Part shown: positions 1 through 11,900 of the stretch, piece by piece
Layout: each line of letters starts with the position of its first letter
Position numbering within the stretch: the stretch's first letter is position 1
NCBI GenBank assembly: GCA_000507305.1
Contig: DF239028.1
Span: 344,220-408,219 of the forward strand
Origin: Breviolum minutum Mf 1.05b.01
Taxonomy: Eukaryota > Sar > Dinophyceae > Suessiales > Symbiodiniaceae
Direction: 5' to 3'
Length of the DNA: 64,000 nt
Notes under the pieces: generated by a model
What the model was told of the DNA's origin: nothing
What the model saw: only the letters and a program-made list of their open reading frames with translations
Database searches by the model: none
Position numbers and translations under genes: made by a program

Positions 1-880
1 TTTCAAATGGATAGCTCAATTTGCGCCTATCAAATATGCTCTACACGTACTCCTGGTGGATAACCACCAATAGCTTCCCAAGACACCTGGCATCCTATAG
101 GCAGTTGACATCAGTCAACCGCTTAAGAAAGCCTAGGAGATGGCCTTACGGTTGAGGCTGGAACCCGAAGGCGGGGGAAAAAAATCAGGAATGCAGACCT
201 TTGGGGCCCGTGGGTGTGTGGATCATGTCAAGAAATGTGACCGTAATTGCTTAAGACTTGTCATATAGAGATTCATTAGTTATTTGGATTGGCAACAGTC
301 AGAGTGTTTTCACTGCGAACTGGAAGATGTACCTTTTACATGTGGATTGCAGGATTGCATGTTCAAACTTTGGTTTCGCATGCTAGTTAGAAAAAAGGTT
401 CCTGACATAAGCCTCGTGATTTGTTTGCAAAATATGGATGTGACATAGTGATGCCTACAAATCATCATGGATCGTCCAGAAAGGAATCAAACCTCATTGC
501 TCAACTGTTCAGTGCTGTGTGTCATTAGTTAAGTATCGGCTGCTCCCAGCCATACAGAGAATCCTGCAAAAATGAAGCTGACTCGTCAATACTGTCATGT
601 AAATGTAAATATATATATATATATTTTTATATATTTATATTACATATTCACATTCAATGTACATTCATACATGCCTTCTACATAGTTCAAAATACTAAAA
701 TGTTATTTCATTTTCACCCAGACAGATAAGTTGAACTACATGTTCAACTTCAAACAAAAACAACTCGCAAAGAAAAACACCATGAGGCCACCTTTTTACC
801 ATGCAATATGCACCAGCGCCCAGAGATGTGGCCTACGGGGACCCTTTGCACCCGCAAGGGGGGTTGGGCAGGTTGAACGA
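1..880. other. Non-coding stretch
   Basis: No supportable gene. Contains an AT run (608-642) and short poly-A tracts. The only ORFs are short and of random composition. Confidence 0.6.
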
Positions 881-984
881 TGGGTAAACTAACATAGCAA
901 TGGGGAAATCCACCATTTGAGTCGATGTATCCCCTATTAAAACATGGTGATTTGCCAGCCAGCTATGTTAGTTTACCAGAGGGT
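881..984. mobile_element. Hairpin family C, copy C1
   Basis: TGGGTAAACTAACATAGC ... GCTATGTTAGTTTACCAGAG inverted repeat around a CCACCATTTGAG core. Confidence 0.75.
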
Positions 985-1540
985 AGTTTTGCTAGTGATA
1001 CACCTTGAAGTATTTACAGGATACCTCTAAGTATCTATATCAATCATTCTTGTCAAAGTATGATGTTGTATATAATCAAATTGCAGCAGGTCCTAGACGT
1101 ATAGTCATCATATGATACTGTTGATGGATCAACAGTATGATGCCCCCTTTGCGGCAGCCAGAAACGTTGGTTCCAGCAGGACTTACTCACAACACCTTGG
1201 TCAAGGCAGGGGTTGTTGGGAACGACCAGTTGAGGTAGGTAGTTGATATCCCATGATTTACGACGGGTTTGAACCACCATCCAACCATGTGGTTGGTCTT
1301 GGGATTCCTGAACCAGCAACAGTAGGGTAGCTAAATGATAGCTTTCTATTGATGGATCCTCCCACAATTGGAGATAGATATTACTAGTATACCATCATGT
1401 TCCTGCAATATGAGCACCGAAGTGTTCGAAGGTCCAAGTAGATGTGTTAATGTATGTTACCGTTCTATTTCAGCCCAAAGTTGCAGGTTCTTTGCTGCTT
1501 TGTTTTTTTCTACTTGACTGCTATTCAGCTAATGGTTAAT

Positions 1541-1652
1541 TGTTGGTTTGGGGCCCGGTGGTTTGGATTCCGATTGGATCCCCGAAAATGAAAGGGATTG
1601 TTACGTAGGGGTACCCTTAGAATCCCAAACCATCGGGCCCCAAACCAACAAT
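1541..1652. repeat. Singleton hairpin
   Basis: TTGTTGGTTTGGGGCCCGGT ... CGGGCCCCAAACCAACAA, near-perfect ends of about 28 bp; not matched to another copy here. Confidence 0.85.
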
Positions 1653-1858
1653 TATAGCTATTAGATCATTAGCTGAGCTATACCTCAATGGTGGAGTCGT
1701 CTGTCGTCTTGCTGTGAGGCAAGTCTCTCATATGGTTGGATACCTACTGATCTTCACCGTCCTTCGGCCGGAAAACGCGCAGCAGGGCCTCTGAGGTTCG
1801 TTGGATCCCAAAACTTTGTGGAAGCAAAGCTCTTTTGGCTTGTGAACAATAGTGTAAA

Positions 1859-1971
1859 GAATCCTGCACCACCTGGGAAGTAAAACACCATGTAAATATA
1901 TGTGAATAACGGGACAAACATGGATAAACTACCTATCAACAGGTGCAGGATTTCTTCCATCAACAGTAGGT
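1859..1971. mobile_element. Repeat family D, copy D1
   Basis: GAATCCTGCACCACCTGGGA ... CAGGTGCAGGATTTCTTCCA inverted ends; the right end plus TCAACAGTA recurs in D2 and D3. Confidence 0.7.
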
Positions 1972-3120
1972 TCTAGGACAAGTCCGTCTGGTGGACTCAA
2001 AACTAGCCCTCAGAGCTGGATAGTGTACGCTTTCAAAGGTAAAACTAGAACGACCTCACCCGACCCCACTGTAGATTTTAGCTCAGATAGCTATCCAACA
2101 ATTTGGGTTATTGTACTATAACTTTGTCAGATCTTATAGTTCACCCAGGTGATTGTTCCGGAGAAAACAAGTGATTACTTGTTCTTCTCCCATATGCATG
2201 TACAAATAGGATTAAATATGTCTAGGTGTGTTTTTGAACTGCAACATGTTTCCTGTTTCAACAGATGCCAATACAATGCGGTATTCACATCTTCATGTAG
2301 TGATGCAACAGTGTACCTTCTCATAAAACGAGTCCCTTGAAAAACTCAGCTGAGAAAATCACACTCCAAGGTCTTTATTCTGTTTTTTCCCTTTATTGGT
2401 TTGGCATCTTCCATTGTGAATCTCGAGAATTTGGAAAATGTGAGCTTTATCAAACAGATGCTTGGAGACGTTTGTTGCTTTCGGAGGTTTGGTTTTGGTT
2501 TGGAGAGATGGGATGATCTTTCCCAGAACTTTTGAAAGTGAGGTTGTGCAGGTGTACAGCATTCATGTCATTAGGATGTGCATGATGCCTTGCATTCAAG
2601 AGCGTTTTCGATATTTGTTTTTGACTATTTGTATTTATTTATATATACATACATACTGTTACATACATATTACATGGTATGGTAATTAAGTGCCTCATAG
2701 TGAGCTTACATATACAAACACCATGACTTTTTTGTTGCCAGCAAGGTCTCCAGTGTGCACGTGTTCACCCACAATTTGTTTGTTTTTTGTTGGGCAAACT
2801 GATTGTAATTTGCCTGATCTACCTGAAACTAATAGCTTCACACCTGAACATGGTTGGGTTAGACCCTCCCACAATTAGCGTCAATTCAGAGTTGCAATCA
2901 CTCGGCCAAGTTTCAACAGTAGCACATAAATGTCCGAATTCCCGTTATGGTGCGGACATTTTGATGGTGATGCTACATGTTTCTGTTGATGTTTTTTTGT
3001 TTCACTTTGTTTCATTTTGTTTCATTTGTATTCTTTTCGTCTTATTCATGTTATTTTGTGTATCCCCATTTACGAGATATTTTTACCATGTGTGTCCCCG
3101 ACAAAATTTCAGGTTTCCAG
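1972..3120. other. Non-coding stretch with partial C-type end
   Basis: Several short overlapping ORFs without protein-like composition. ACCTGAAACTAATAGCTTCA near 2821 resembles a degraded C-family end. Could be 5' introns of the channel gene. Confidence 0.45.
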
Positions 3121-3240
3121 GTGGGTCTGTTTCTCTCCTTTGGCATTGTGCCCACTGGCATCCCAATCTTTGAGGATCATGACCAACTCCAGCTTTCTTC
3201 AAGCTTTCTTCGAAGGCTGGGTCGGTTGTTTCAAGGGAAG
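3121..3240 (+). CDS. Candidate exon upstream of the channel gene, hydrophobic
   Basis: A TTTCCAG acceptor precedes an open stretch reading VGLFLSFGIVPTGIPIFEDH, a membrane-like segment followed by a polar, leucine-rich tail. It lies just upstream of the first firm CSC1/OSCA exon and could be the preceding membrane segment, but it lacks a family motif and a second frame is also open over the same bases. Tentative. Confidence 0.3.
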
Positions 3241-3463
3241 GTACCCTTCAAAGGTTTTTGAACAAAGTTGAAGGGCTTGCCATGAGAAGAAGTGGGTCGA
3301 AAAGTCATCTCAAAAAACAAAACAAAAAAGACTTCAAACCATGTTTTACCAAGCCTTCTGAGGAGAGAAGCATGGTTCTGTTAGTAACGGTAACGTGACC
3401 TACCATTCAACCGATATTTTTCCAGGGTCCTCGTGGCAAGTTGGTGAGTTGGGCGTGGCCGAG

Positions 3464-3592
3464 GTATCTTCGCCACTTTGTTGATCACTCTCTTCATGGG
3501 AATTCTTCCCACCACCCTCAGCATCTTGGCGGATGACTTTGGGAGATCAGGATCGCCACGTTTCCGTTACGGAGATTTGGGTGAAAGTTACA
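3464..3592 (+). CDS. CSC1/OSCA exon: membrane segment with LPTT motif
   Basis: An AG acceptor (GGCCGAG) and a consensus GTAAGT donor at 3593 bound this exon. It reads GIFATLLITLFMGILPTTLS, then a polar run with SPRFRYGDLGESY. In the CSC1/OSCA family this place holds a membrane helix ending in LP followed by a basic/polar loop. It ends in phase 1 and joins the 38-nt exon at 5465. Confidence 0.65.
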
Positions 3593-5879
3593 GTAAGTGG
3601 TTGGAGGTGTTTTACGGGGGTAGGAAAAGGGAACGGCTGATATGTTTGGTGGGGATGGGTTGAAGAGGCATAATTAATTTTGATTGAGGAAACTGAGTTT
3701 TCTCGGAGCTGCAGCTGTGATGTGGGGGTTAGGGTTCAGGGAGGATACATCATTGGTGATTTGATTCTTGTTGTGTGGCAGTGTGGCAAGCTAATGAAAT
3801 CATCAGCGGTTGTCGTGTTATTTTTTCTTGTGTTATGTTTATTGTGAGATGTAGACTTTTTTCAGGAAGGTACTCGGTTCAAGTCTTCAAGTCAAACAGC
3901 CTGGTGCCACTTCTCGAGCCAACAGTCCCTTTCAATACCTCCCTTCCTGTCCAGGGGAAAACATGCGGGTTTTTATCATAGTTCAATGAGTGACTTTGAT
4001 GGGGACTCTTGAGTGTAGAGATGGACCAGATGAGCAAAAAAAACAAAATCAACGCACCAGTTGATATTACTTCTGTTTCCTGAAGGTTCCCTTGCAATTA
4101 GTGTTTCATCTTCCAAAAAATATTCAGTGCATATTCCACCTATACATCTCAATTTGCAACACCTGTCAGCAACATTTATACGACACCCTGGAAGACTAAT
4201 ATGGACACCAACAAAACTGAAAAGGAAACCGTCGTTTTGATGGGTCTATGAGTCGATGAGTCCGTTGCGTGATGATGTCGTCCCTGAAAGTGGTTGGGCT
4301 ATTCGGATTAGAATCTACTTGCACATGGAGCTACAATGATTTGGTGATTCTAGTGATTCTGATGATTGTGGTGATTCTTTGGGTTCATGGTTATGACATG
4401 TTACTCTCCATGTGTGACCCACTGGTGTTCCTCAACCTTGATGACCAATAAAGACATCGAGGTTTCATTATTGACAAGACCTTCACGCTCAGTTCTTCTG
4501 CGGAGAGTCCCGCGTCGGATGATGGGGGAATTTTCGTTTTTAAAAGCCCAGCTGAATACAGGTGACGGGAATGTGTAGTCTTTCAGCAACATGCTTACAA
4601 CATTTGGTGTTGGGATTGTTTGGGCGAGTTGTTCTGTTTGAATATTAAAGATTGAATAAGATTAATGTCATTGAATATATTTGAAGCATTTTGGAAAGCC
4701 TGAAATCTGTACCTTTTTGCAGGGATCAACTCAGTTTTTTTTTCTGTGGGGTCTTCACCTTTAGATTTCCATACACGCCGCTGGCTTGATCATATCAGCA
4801 ACTGTGTTAAGTGGTGGTTTCGACCCTTTTGATTATCATCCCTACTTGGCCAGAATTATCCATTTGGCTCATATCTTTGTCACTTACTAAAGGAAACGCC
4901 GGCGTGTTTTCTTCCCCTAAATCACCACGTTTTGAAGGCGGGATGAGTTGTGCATAATCTTACCCCAGATAAGGACGTTTTGAGTCCAACTGATCATCCA
5001 AACTTAAAAGCAAAAGTGATGTGACGTCTATGCTTGGGGGTTGACCTCACGTTGTTCAGCAGTTGAGATTTTGATCCACACTTGCGGGTCGTTGGTTTTT
5101 GGGGGAAGCCGCATGTTGATTTACACCAATCCACATTTTCAACATGAATTTATGCCCCTGGATCATCCCTCCAGACATCTCCAAAACTAAAAGTGAAAAT
5201 TCCGACCTTGAAACATCGTTTATCTCCAGATGTCCATGGATCTTGTCTTTGGGGTTGCGGGTTAGAGCTCCCCGCGGCATCCAACACCAAATTACCCACC
5301 TCAAGAGTATGAATGTGAAAATGCTGTAGCCCTACATAGGTCCTTTCAAGTAGTATGCCCCACAAAAACTGACATGAACCCTAAAAATCATGGTTTCGTT
5401 TCATATGGGTTTCCAAAGCGGGAATCACGTATTTCAGGGGACCCCCCATTTTTCAGTTCCCAAGGCCAACTCTATTTGCAAGAATGGTACTTCTGGTTCC
5501 AGGTAGCGCTTCCAAAAAGAAATGGTCTGGTGAAGCTGCGGGGTGGGTACTTTGGAATGCCATAGGTTGTTATAGCTTGAGATGTACGTATTTTTGCGGA
5601 AAATTGGTGGTTTTGCCTTAAGTCATGTTAAATCTGGGATTTCATTTGAAGTCAATTGCTGAGATAAATTGACAACCCCTTGAGTCATTGTGTTTGACGG
5701 CTAGTCTTGTCAGTGAGGGTTTGAATTCTAGATTTTCTGCAGGATAGAAGAAAGATTGTTGGTCAGCAGTGGCAAGATATGATTGGACAAATCACCCTCA
5801 AACTCTGTCACTAGTAGTTGGTTGGTAAAAGAACATTTTCCGCAAAAAGATACACGGGCCGGGACGCGCTGGAATATTG

Positions 5880-5913
<34 letters not shown>

Positions 5914-8900
5914 GTCATCAGTCATCAGTCATGAGTCATCAGTCTTCAAATTTCAATCTTCAATATTCAATCTTCAATCATCAATCATCATCATTTTCTT
6001 CTTCTTCTTCATTGTCATCTTCATCTTCATCTTCATCATGGTCATCCTCGTCATCATCCACATGTTCACCAATCGATTTTGGGGCCTCTTTAGTCAGCAG
6101 GTGATCTTTGTCCTGCTGGTCACAGCCATTGGAACATCCTTGTGGCAACGCTTTAATGACATCCTATCGTCGCCCAAGGGCCTCCTGTTTCTCGCCCAAG
6201 GAATACCCGGTAGGTCCGTTTTTGTTTGTTTGTTGCTGGAGAAATGGCGGGAAAAAGTGGGGTATCTCCACATTTCAGGTGAACAGCTGGTTTACCTACA
6301 AGTATGGAGCCTTTGAAGGCTCTTAACTTATCATGGCTGCAAGTTCCATTCAGTAAACTCGGGGGTGTAAGTCACCCAAGTGATTGGTTGACTATTGACC
6401 ACTGACCATTGATGAACTTCACACAGCATGAGACTGGAATATTGTTTTGTGCCGTATGGTTGTGAGGTTTGACTTAGCAGGGAATCTTCCCAACACGTCC
6501 ACCTTCTACATGGACTATGCCGCTTGCGCAGTGAATGGGAGAGGGAAAGGGATTCACTTCTCCTGTTGCAGGAGCAACACTTCGAGGGTATCTAGGTGGT
6601 GGTTTCAACGACTTTTTTCTTTTCATCCCTTCTTAGGGTAATGATCCAATTTGACGATCACATTGTTGAAATCACCACCTAGTTGCAATATGTTTGATAC
6701 ATGGATCAGCCAATGACTGGTTGGTGGTTAAGGTCGGCGGCTTTGAAGGATACACTCACCCTTAGCCACCAACCAAGCATGGACCCAATGTATGTATATG
6801 ATAATATGCACAAATAGATAAACATATAAATATATATGTAATATGTATATTAATATATTTTCTATTCATGAACATTTGCCAGGTTCTTGTATTGTGTTTC
6901 TAGTTTATAGTATTGTTTCACAATGTTTGTCACCCTGTATTGGAAACTTTCCAGGTTTACAAACATACTTTTCAGAATTGGTAACTTCACAGTATTCTTT
7001 CAGAATATGTAATGTTTGCTGCCTGGATCGTATTTGTCTCATAGCCTTCAGTAGAAGCAAGGACGCAAAGCATATGATAATAATCCTGGAAGATTGAAGC
7101 TATATAGATTGAAGATCATGAACCTAGTTGTTTTAAATATTGTTTTTGGTATCTTACTTTGGTGCCGATAGCCAAATGACAATTTTTGGTGACATGTTTT
7201 GCGCGTTGATATCAAAAACACTCCCTGAAACGAACAGTGTCCCCCAAAACAGGATATGTGTTCCGACCTTTGAACTCTTCATTATCAAGTGTTATTATCT
7301 TAGTTTCAGAGAGGGTGAAGTATTTGTTTAGATCTATTGTGGACATGGTTTTGAACATTAGCTTAGTTTCCAGTCTTGTTTGTATATGTTCCACTGTTTG
7401 GGGGGCCACCACTTGTGCAGCCGGTAGATTCATCCCCAGGCACGATTGATGATAACCCTGCACAATCCAATCGATGTTTTGTTTGCCAAAGCAACAATTC
7501 GATAGGAACCCTTTTCATGTCACGTTTTTTCTTGTGAATTTGAGATGTCCAATATAACTACTTGTTGAACACCGGATCATTGCAGAACTTGGAATATTCA
7601 GTTATTTTCATCTAATTAGGGTTCTCCCATGAATTTGATGGTTTTTATATATATATATATATTGATATACATGCTGACAATGGATGATGCCAGATGTTCT
7701 TGGCCTTTTGTGTTGCATCCTCGTTACAACAAGGTCATCTTGCAATGGTCCGTATCTGTCTTGAGCCTGGGATCGATCGCCGCCATGATTGGGATGGTGT
7801 TGGGGCAACGAGGCGAATGAAGGTGATTGAATCCCATAAGACGTAAAACGGGATCATTCCTCAGTAGGAAAAGATGAAATCCTTGAAAATTGTGCAGGAT
7901 GGTGCCTGACTGTCATGATGTATGGATTTGCCACTGACTTGAGTGATATCCTCATCTTGATACGGAAACACCTTTTTGTGCTTTCCTCCCAGGCCTTTGA
8001 AAGCGGAAATTGATACCACTTACTGGATGTATGCAGTGAGGGTTTTGCCACCAAAGCAAGCTTTTATGCCAAGTTGGTGCAAATCATGTGTTGCAAAAAT
8101 GAAGGGAGGCGAGATAGTGATATATCACAACAACAGAATTACAGTTAATCATAAGTGATGAAATATATACAATGTGATTGTTTTTGAGATCTCGCCATGA
8201 TTGTAGCATCTGAAAAGGAACTCTCCATGTTTGGGGATCAATTCGATGACCCTTTTTACTGTAGATGTTTTCCATGGAAAGATGGAAGGATGTTTAGACC
8301 CGTGACACGCCATGAATCTCACATGATTCGCTGGAAGATAATGGAAATCGTCCAAATCGTCATGCTTAGCGTCATTCTAACCTGTTCCTAATTACTCACA
8401 ATGAAGCTCTACAATTCCCTCATCAATCCCCTCCCCCACATGCTTCTGTCAACATGTACCCTTCAGCTGCCAGCTGTTTTTTCGTCGTTCAGGAACGTGT
8501 TGCGATATCAGAATTTGGTGAAGTTTCTGGCGTGGAACACCATTTGCAACTTGGAGAAGAACCAGAGCTTTTGGGACCCGGTAGTGATTGATAAAGAATG
8601 GCCACAAATTATGATACATGCCGGAAAACTAACATTTTGAACCCCAAAAATTGGAGGTGGATGGAAGATGATTTTCCTTTTCAATCGGGTGATTTTTAGG
8701 TTCCATGTTCATTTTCAGGGGTGTAGATGATGTGTTGTTTGATGTTTAGTTCTTTGCACGTGTTGGCACCGGTTGTCAGCTGCTTACACCAACCCAACCT
8801 GACACAGAGCACATAATGGTGTCATTGGCACACGTGTGCATGGCATGTTTTCGTGCTTTTTCCCTCAGGTGACGAAGATCGTGCCAAGCAAAAATCGGAA

Positions 8901-11900
8901 CCTGAAGATCCGGATTATTACGGTGCCCTGATGCCGTGATATACGGAGAGAGCCTCAATAATGGAAAGTGGAAAAAAAAGCTACAGCATTTCTAGAAATC
9001 CTTTGTATAGTGAGACCAATCCCAATTCTATTTCACGAAAACTCCTAGATTTCTCCCTTTTTTTTGGAATGCCGACATGGACATAGCGGCATAGGAAATC
9101 ATCATCCAAGTGTTCCACTGTTACATCTCTTTTATATTACTTTATCAACATACCTGGGCATGATATGCTAGCTATATTTAATATATATACATATATACTG
9201 TACCTATATCTTCAGATGATTCACTTACTTCCTGTACGTTTTGTTCCTCCCTTTTTTTAACGGGATCATCTTCAAGTCACGGTTTTTCCTCCGGGTGGCC
9301 AGGTGTGGGATCACGAAGTGCACGCTTGAGTTTGGTACTTTCCATTGGATTGGTCTTCTGCCTCTTGTCTCCTCTCGTGTCTTGGCACCGTTGATGTATG
9401 AGGCTGTGAATCTAAAGGAGGTTCTTTTTTTCTCACATTGGGAGCCATAGGCAAGGACCTTCAGTGGCACGGTTATTTGGAGGTAGATTAAATTTGGTTT
9501 TTTTGTGCAAAGACCTCTTTCAAACCGGAACGAGTCATCTCAGATTAAAATTGTCCCTTGAAATGGTATCACCACTGTATGTCGACCCCACACAATTTCC
9601 GTTTTGACTTCACAGTTTTTTTTAGTGCTGCTTCAGATGCTGTCACTCCCACCATGAAGTAAACCGTAAGAATTGGTCGGGAGCCGCAAGTCCTGCAGCC
9701 ACAATTTAGCCATGCAGGTCCTGTTCTTTGTCTTCATGTTCTTTCTCATCAACAAACTGGTCTTCAGTGTCTTGAACACGCGGGTTGGACTGCCGAACTT
9801 CGATATGATGATGGATCTATGTATTTCCTGGTAATGAATCTCCATCAATCCAGTTATGTGAAAGTACTGAAAGGTAAAAGGTCGTTAAAAAAACTAACAT
9901 AAAACCAAAAAAAGAAAATCTATATCAAGAACATCTTCTTCTAGGGGTCCATAAACAGGTTACAGGCTCTATGTTGCCGTTGTAAAAGAAGTCCTTGATA
10001 CCGTGATGCACCGCCTGGCGACCTCAAATTGTGATAGATTGCAGGGGAAAATCTCACAAAATGTGCTCAAAATGGGCTCAGATTCGGTTTTGAACAAACC
10101 CTGGCTTTGTGTATTATGTGTGTGTTTCTGCTAGGCTTGAGACATACAGCCCAGCTAGCATCCCAACATTCCAAATTTAATTAATTTATGAAATATTTAT
10201 GACCAAATTTTGTGAATATTTGCTCTTGGGTCCTGGATTTATGAAATATGTTTGAGGCATTTATGTCTTTGTGGCAGGAAAAGCAGCATGAAACCTAGGA
10301 ACATCTAAGGTTTTTGGCTCCCCCTCCCACACTTTCCATGAAATGTTCAAGGATTTTGTAGGATTTCTAGGTGGTTTCCTTANNNNNNNNNNNNNNNNNN
10401 NNNNNNNNNNNNNNNNNNNNNNNNNNNNNNNNNNNNNNNNNNNNNNNNNNNNNNNNNNNNNNNNNNNNNNNNNNNNNNNNNNNNNNNNNNNNNNNNNNNN
10501 NNNNNNNNNNNNNNNNNNNNNNNNNNNNNNNNNNNNNNNNNNNNNNNNNNNNNNNNNNNNNNNNNNNNNNNNNNNNNNNNNNNNNNNNNNNNNNNNNNNN
10601 NNNNNNNNNNNNNNNNNNNNNNNNNNNNNNNNNNNNNNNNNNNNNNNNNNNNNNNNNNNNNNNNNNNNNNNNNNNNNNNNNNNNNNNNNNNNNNNNNNNN
10701 NNNNNNNNNNNNNNNNNNNNNNNNNNNNNNNNNNNNNNNNNNNNNNNNNNNNNNNNNNNNNNNNNNNNNNNNNNNNNNNNNNNNNNNNNNNNNNNNNNNN
10801 NNNNNNNNNNNNNNNNNNNNNNNNNNNNNNNNNNNNNNNNNNNNNNNNNNNNNNNNNNNNNNNNNNNNNNNNNNNNNNNNNNNNNNNNNNNNNNNNNNNN
10901 NNNNNNNNNNNNNNNNNNNNNNNNNNNNNNNNNNNNNNNNNNNNNNNNNNNNNNNNNNNNNNNNNNNNNNNNNNNNNNNNNNNNNNNNNNNNNNNNNNNN
11001 NNNNNNNNNNNNNNNNNNNNNNNNNNNNNNNNNNNNNNNNNNNNNNNNNNNNNNNNNNNNNNNNNNNNNTCTTAAATTTTAAAAATATGTCACAAAAACA
11101 TCATAAATATTTCATATATTTTTCAATGGGACATATATTAACCATAAATTTTATCCATAAATATTTCAAATATATTTCAAAAATTAATCAAATCAATGTT
11201 TTGCAGAACTTGGCTGGACACAAATGTCTCAATGCTAGGCCGCTTCAGGTATCACTTGGGCGAAAACATGGCCATTTAGCCTAGTGCCACCAGAGGCGAA
11301 TCTCAGCCTTCCCCCACAAAAAAACACAAACTGAGCATCTGAAAGATTAAGATTGGTGTTGTAAGACAACGTTCTTCCTTTTTTGTGTGGCATCCTAGAA
11401 GCTATGATGATAGCTTCAACAAGAGTAATTGTGGTTGGTAACTTGAAACATGTCTTCTCTTTAGCTCTATGTGCAGAAGATCACCTATTTCAATACACAC
11501 ACACATAATATATATATATATACGTGTTATTTATATATGTGTGCATCATATATTTAACCTATTTCCGATGTTTATGGTGACCGTTTTTCAGAAAGGTTTG
11601 AAGCGAACACATTTCTTCCACGTTGAGCACCTACATCAAGTTCTCATAAATCGACTGGTTTCCTTTGGGGGATCTTCAGGTTAGGCCAAAGGGGCGACAA
11701 CATGTGTTCTTTGCTCAATTGATCAGTATCTAAAACCATCCTGATGTGGCTTGTTTGAAAGAATATGGTATATCAGTACATTGATTCATTAAGATCTATT
11801 ATACACACTGGATGTCATATTTATATATGTCAATATTTGTATATGAAAGATGAATAAACACAAGATTGATATGGATTCACCAAGTGGTATCTATCAACTC

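Noticed and set aside
4812-4890. A 14th family A hairpin
   Set aside because: Only GTGGTGGTTTCGA at the left and a weak core remain; no right end.
5783-6104. ORFs with poly-histidine, poly-isoleucine or poly-serine
   Set aside because: Translation of a microsatellite in an intron; only the part after 6101 is coding.
10343-11284. Long ORFs across the gap
   Set aside because: Nearly all residues are X from the N run.
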